Source of the DNA: Anopheles merus
Taxonomy: Eukaryota > Arthropoda > Insecta > Diptera > Culicidae
DNA: 64,000 bases
NCBI RefSeq assembly: GCF_017562075.2
Contig: NC_054081.1
Coordinates: forward strand, 12,154,528-12,218,527
Reading direction: 5' to 3'
This document shows positions 59,956-64,000 of this stretch, piece by piece. Position 1 is the first letter of the stretch. Each line of letters starts with the position of its first letter. The notes below the pieces were generated by a model. The model saw only the letters and a list, made by a program, of their open reading frames with translations, was not told the DNA's origin and ran no database searches. A program made the translations under genes and the position numbers.

Positions 59956-61860
59956 GTTCCTAAAATTTAAACATTGTCCCAACACTAAACACTGGACCCA
60001 CTTGAAAAGAAATCGACACCGTCTTGTCCGAGAAAACTGGCCTCCATGCATTTGTCCCTCACCCACACACACACCACTCATACACGCGGTGTAAAAAAAC
60101 AGTCTGACTATTTCGATAATAGGATTTTCCACCCTTTTGCTCGAACTGGATTCGTTCTAATCAGGACACACACACGCACACCCTGAACGTCGAAACAGAG
60201 CCCGAGCCTTCTGCCGAGATGCACTCCACACCGGCGCTGGCACCCTGAACTCAACCGACCCAAAGCACACGCTGCTGTAGGATTTTCCCTGTCAGAACCG
60301 TTTTTCCCTAAGTGAAACTCCCTGTGATTATGTACTATTATCGTTTTGGGCTTTGCCAGGTCCAGGCCAGGGCTGCCGGATGCTTGTGAGACTCCCGAGT
60401 TTGTAAAAGCCGACACCGAATAGAGATGGGGAGGAAACCGATGGGAAGAAAAAGAGACCAAGCTCTCGTTGTTTGCGTTTGGCTATGTACACATATATGT
60501 ATGAGTGTTGGTGTGTGTATGTGTGTGTGTGTGCTTTATTACTGGACACAACAGTTGCACCGGCTACAGACAGCGCTTTGTGATGGCGCCGCGAGCGAAG
60601 GTGTGCCTGCAAATCCTGCAAGGGAGCAGGTTTAAAATGTGTAATCCGTTAACAGTAATGCTAGAACCGGCATACCTAAGGGCAAATGTTTCGTGTTCAC
60701 TACTCCCCTACACTGCGCGTGTGTGTATGTGTGTACGTCCGCACAATGGATGCTACTGGAAAGGTGCAAACTGTACAAACGTGCGTTAAAGGCACGAAGA
60801 AATCAAGCCAAAGATTCTGGCCGACGGAAAATATCCTCCAACTACGTGTCGGGCTAGCCTTCCTGCAGACTGGCAGACCCTGACCTCGTCTGCCCACCGA
60901 CGGCCTGCGCTGCCCCCGGGGTGTCAAGAAAGATCTCAGGTTAATTACCGGCACGATCTCAACACGGGACCGAGCCCCCTTCCAGTACCGCAACCAGCAC
61001 ATCTCGACACATCCATCATCCGACCGGCTGGCGGCAGAGCAAATCGGAGCCCGACCAACCAAACTTTTGCACAAAACGGCCGTTTCCTTCCGGGCCCCCT
61101 GTGACCCCCGTGTGAGCCACCCGAGACGTCCGCTTAAAGCCCAATTTCGCCGAACTGCCGGCCGACAAATTGGCGAGAATAAATTGACCGGATTTATAAT
61201 CAAACCGACAACGGCCGCGTCCGCGTAGAGCGAGAAGTTTTTGCCATTTGTGCAAACTTTGGGCGTGAGTGGGGTGGCTTGACTGACTGATTGACTCGGT
61301 TTGGATGTGTGTTTATAGTGTGTGTGGGTGTGCGCAGGCTGGCTGTCGCGCGTAACCCAACTCTCCATCCTCCGCCATGATCGTACCTGTACGCGCGCTA
61401 TCGAGCGGTGAAGCACTTTACATCACTTACCGTTTAATTTTGCTACTTTTCCGGAAATTATGTTCGAGCAACTTGTCGAGCAACTTACATGTGTGTATTT
61501 GTGGCTATGTATTGCACACAAACTGTACTACGCGTCGGGGCATTGCTGTCGATGCTGGGATTTTTTTGGGGAGTTGCAGGCAAATCAAAACGTCATCCAT
61601 CCATCGAACCCCGGGTATCGATGCCGGCGCGGCAAATGTCAAGGGGATGCAGGGAGTGAAAAGTATCGTGTTCTGATGCTTCTAAATTCGTTGCAACAAT
61701 TTGGCTCGGCTGTGGCTCAAGTTTCGAGAAACATGCCCCGAGGCTTGACAGAACGATTTGATTGTATTTTTAAACTCGCGCATACTTGGTGCAACCGAGC
61801 GGGGACGGAAAATGTTTACAATTGGGATTTTTCACCGTTGAACAAACCTAATTAGGCCCA
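59956..61860. other. GC-richer intronic block
   Basis: Short CA/GT runs lie near 60063-60075, 60165-60180, 60517-60533 and 60719-60735. The longest minus-strand ORF (238 codons, 60700-61416) runs through the GT repeat and has no domain, so it is not called. Confidence 0.4.
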
Positions 61861-62129
61861 GTTGCAAAGTTTGTATAGTTGCATGTGTTCTGAACTCAGT
61901 AGCGCAAATAATCAAGGAAATGGAAATTCGGCATACTGATATACAAGTTAGCACCATTTGATGGTTTTTTTTCCAAAAAGTATGAAATTTGGTGCTTGTC
62001 AGTATTCATTCTCCGAATTATATTTTCATACTCTTTCGATAGTTGCAAGCCAATAAAAATTGATTTAAGGAATTGTTTGAATGCAATAGAAAAATTCAAT
62101 AAATCGAGAGATCCCTCAAATCAGTTGTG
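61861..62129. other. AT-rich intronic stretch
   Basis: Nothing was recognised. Confidence 0.35.
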
Positions 62130-62207
62130 GAATGCAAGCAGTAAAGCATTGAGACGATAAAAAATCCGTGAAGCGTGTAAGAATCCTGGGTCAATAGATA
62201 ATGAGAA

Positions 62208-62268
<61 letters not shown>

Positions 62269-62990
62269 ATCCTTCTCCTCGATGCTCCATGCTCGAACAC
62301 TCCGCCAAAGATGATACATCGCTCAAACACGCCCAGAGCGTTTGCATCCTCCGCTTGAATTGTCCTTGACTCGTGTCCATAAAGGACCACCGGGCGAATG
62401 TATCCCACATTTCGTGCGGTCTCAAAGTATTCTGGATCTCAGCAGTCGCTGAAGCCGCTGAAGTTCCCTTGTACAGTGTCCCCAAGATAGCAGAACTCCT
62501 TTACTACCTCGAGATTTTCGCACAGCTTCCCAAATGATCTGAGCCTCCGGCAAGTAGGTACTTCGTTTTCGTCACATTGATCCTCAATCCAATTCCTTCG
62601 CTGTTGTTCTGTCGATGATGTCGATGTCATCCCCGAATCCAAGAACTTGTAGAGAGCGGAAGAGGATCGTGATGTCACGGATGTCTCTACACTATTGCAC
62701 TACACCCTGTTCATGGTGACTTCTAATAGTCGGATCAACTTCCCAGGGAAGTTATACCGCTGCATGATGTTCCATAGCTCATTCCAGGCTATGGTGTCGT
62801 AGACCGCCCTGAAGTCGATGAACAGGTGGTATGTAGGGATCTGGCGCTCTCCACACTTCTGAAGGATCTGCCGTAGAGTTAAAATTTTGGCCGTAGAGTG
62901 ATTTGCCTCCAACAAACCCAGCTTAGTAGCTGCCGACGAAATTTGTAGCAAGGGGCGCAAGTCTGCAGAACCGTGGAATCCGTGTTGAAT
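62130..62990 (-). pseudogene. Decayed non-LTR retrotransposon reverse transcriptase
   Basis: Reading leftward, the minus strand gives ILTLRQILQKCGERQIPTYH, then LFIDFRAVYDTI and FPGKLIRLLEVTM (RT palm start). A gap follows, then GFGDDIDIIDRT, in which the catalytic motif usually written F-A-D-D reads GDD. After a frameshift come RINVTKTKYLLAGG and, later, IRPVVLYGHES and ALGVFERC. At least three frame changes, a missing central segment and a (CT)n array at 62212-62266 show that it is dead. The type differs from the CR1 copy at 5890-10687. It could be the same family as the tail fragment at 48103-48326, but they do not overlap. Confidence 0.75.
62212..62266. repeat. (CT)n microsatellite
   Basis: About 27 pure CT units at the 3' side of the RT pseudogene. 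Confidence 0.95.
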
Positions 62991-63306
62991 GTTTATTTAA
63001 CTATAAAATTTTATTTCTAGCTATTGTTAACGCTATTTCGTTATAAATATGTCATAAGGACAGTATGCGTTTTTATCAAATCTTCCTTTTGTTATGTTTA
63101 CATATACTAGAATCTTTCTCTCTCTCTCTTTCTCTCTGACTCCCACTTTTCTGTCTCGTGCTAGACATGAACGTTGACCATTTCATTCGATACTGAAACC
63201 GCTGCCAAATTATTCGTTCCGCTTGCTTTAGGTTAAACTAATTCCTACACCGTTCACTATCACGATCTCACTCTCGCCTTCCCACTCCTTTTTCTTTCTA
63301 TTTCAG
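62991..63306. other. End of intron 1 with splice acceptor
   Basis: CT-rich runs lie near 63117-63135. The last bases before the exon are a pyrimidine tract (CCTTTTTCTTTCTATTTCAG), a strong 3' splice site. Confidence 0.6.
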
Positions 63307-63357
63307 CAATATCTGCGGTCAGTTGGGAGGAATGGTGGACGTACGATGGCATTTCGG
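63307..63357 (+). CDS. Carbonic anhydrase-related protein (CA10/CA11-like), coding exon 2
   Basis: This 51-nt exon, in phase 1 at both ends, reads (G)AISAVSWEEWWTYDGISG when joined to the exon at 32860. The WEEWWTYDGISG block is the conserved start of the CA-like domain in insect carbonic anhydrase-related proteins. The predicted signal-peptidase site lies at ISA|VSW. The exon is followed by a GTAAGT donor at 63358. The zinc-ligand region of the CA fold lies further downstream, outside the window, so loss of catalysis cannot be checked here. The choice between the two insect paralogues (CARP-A or CARP-B) cannot be made from 37 residues. Confidence 0.85.
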
Positions 63358-64000
63358 GTAAGTGTGTTTCGTTTGCTTATTATTCACAACAAAACTTACC
63401 TTTGCTCCGTTTTCACACGAAACCGAAAACTCCGCTTGCTCCGTTGTTGACAGCCGTTTGCGTTCTCAGTGTGTGTGTTCCAGGCAAGGTTTTCTATCCT
63501 TGACGCTGCGGCGGAAGAAGCAGTCTGCCGGAACCGTTCAAATGTTCGGCATGTGATTGTTTTCTCACAATTAATTTTAATAATGAATAGGATAAGCTCA
63601 TCGCTGCTGAACGGTTTGTGGGCGGTGACGGTGGGCAAGGGTAAGCCAAGCCTGCTCACAGCCCCGCCAGGGCTGGTTGGTTGCCATTTATCCATTAAAT
63701 CCAGCACAGCAGGCAGCTCGTTTCGCTGTTTCCGTACCCCGAAGATAGCGGCTCGAATGGTAGCTTTGGCTAGTTATTCAATAAGCAGCTATCGGTGTGC
63801 TTTTAAGGCAGGGTTTAAGATGCCATGCCAACATTCAGTGCAATATTGTGCTTAGCAGAATCTGCACCAGAGGAGCACCGGTTGAATTGTGTAAAGTAAA
63901 CAAAATTGATGGCATACAATTGTCCTTCTCCAATGGTCGGTAAAGTCCGGCCAGCGAGCTAAATCTATCGGGCTTGAATGATCATTTAATTGGGATGTGG
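63358..64000 (+). other. Start of intron 2 of the carbonic anhydrase-related gene
   Basis: It begins GTAAGT. An open stretch of 128 codons (63469-63855) lacks a domain and lies directly inside the intron, so it is treated as chance. Confidence 0.6.

Larger units (their letters stand above)
32918..63306 (+). other. Intron 1 of the carbonic anhydrase-related gene (30.4 kb)
   Basis: It is bounded by GTAAGT at 32918 and a TTTATTTCTATTTCAG-like acceptor ending at 63306. It contains all SINEs, RT fragments and MITEs annotated to the right of 32.9 kb. No other convincing coding exon of any gene was found inside it on either strand. Confidence 0.75.

Noticed and set aside
60700..61416. 238-codon minus-strand ORF
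   Set aside because: It runs through a GT/CA microsatellite, is shadowed by other open frames in GC-rich DNA, has no domain and no splice context. Chance is the simplest explanation.
63469..63855. 128-codon ORF just after CARP exon 2
   Set aside because: It lies downstream of a strong GTAAGT donor in a different context, has no domain and starts without support. It is treated as intronic chance.
1..64000. CRISPR arrays, bacterial operons, rRNA genes
   Set aside because: No regularly spaced direct repeats with unique spacers, no closely packed prokaryotic-style ORFs and no rRNA-like segments. The window is clearly eukaryotic intergenic/intronic DNA.

Overview
The window is most likely nuclear DNA of an Anopheles-type mosquito. 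It carries several copies of a tRNA-derived SINE of the SINE200 kind, a full-length-looking CR1-clade non-LTR retrotransposon of the T1/Q kind ending in a (TGAAA)n tail, many short inverted-repeat elements with TA or 8-bp target duplications, and abundant CA/GT and CT/GA microsatellites. There are no bacterial operons, CRISPR arrays, rRNA genes or convincing free-standing tRNA genes. The species call is inference from repeat content.

Only one host gene is well supported, and only its 5' end lies here. An exon at about 32439-32917 holds a 5' UTR with two upstream ORFs and a start codon at 32860. It encodes 19 residues of a signal peptide and ends in a GTAAGT donor. The reading frame resumes, in matching phase 1, in a 51-nt exon at 63307-63357 that reads VSWEEWWTYDGISG, the diagnostic N-terminus of insect carbonic anhydrase-related proteins (CA10/CA11-like). 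The 30.4-kb intron between the two exons fills the right half of the window. The gene continues to the right, and its upstream non-coding exon(s) and promoter were not located.

Layout: 1-5670 is AT-rich with inverted-repeat elements and one GC-richer block (1173-3550). 5890-10687 is the CR1 element with ORF1 (PHD-like finger) and ORF2 (endonuclease plus reverse transcriptase). 10688-20175 is mostly non-repetitive GC-richer DNA. 20176-24644 holds a hAT-like MITE with an 8-bp target duplication and a nearly perfect 1.94-kb tandem duplication that breaks inside that MITE. 24645-29600 is GC-richer unique DNA, followed by AT-rich DNA with a foldback element and a nested SINE. After the signal-peptide exon, the intron alternates GC-richer unique blocks (36.6-38.6, 41.3-43.3, 45.6-47.6, 50.6-53.5, 56.5-57.9 and 60.0-61.9 kb) with AT-rich blocks full of SINEs, RT fragments and MITEs.

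The most unusual theme is that unrelated inverted-repeat elements here have arms built from short tandem units whose period matches whole turns of the DNA helix. The period is about 10 bp in the hAT-like MITE and about 20-21 bp in two TA-inserting families. Other notable items are an almost perfect 48-bp-arm hairpin present in both copies of the tandem duplication, and a clean three-level nested insertion at 57.95-59.95 kb.
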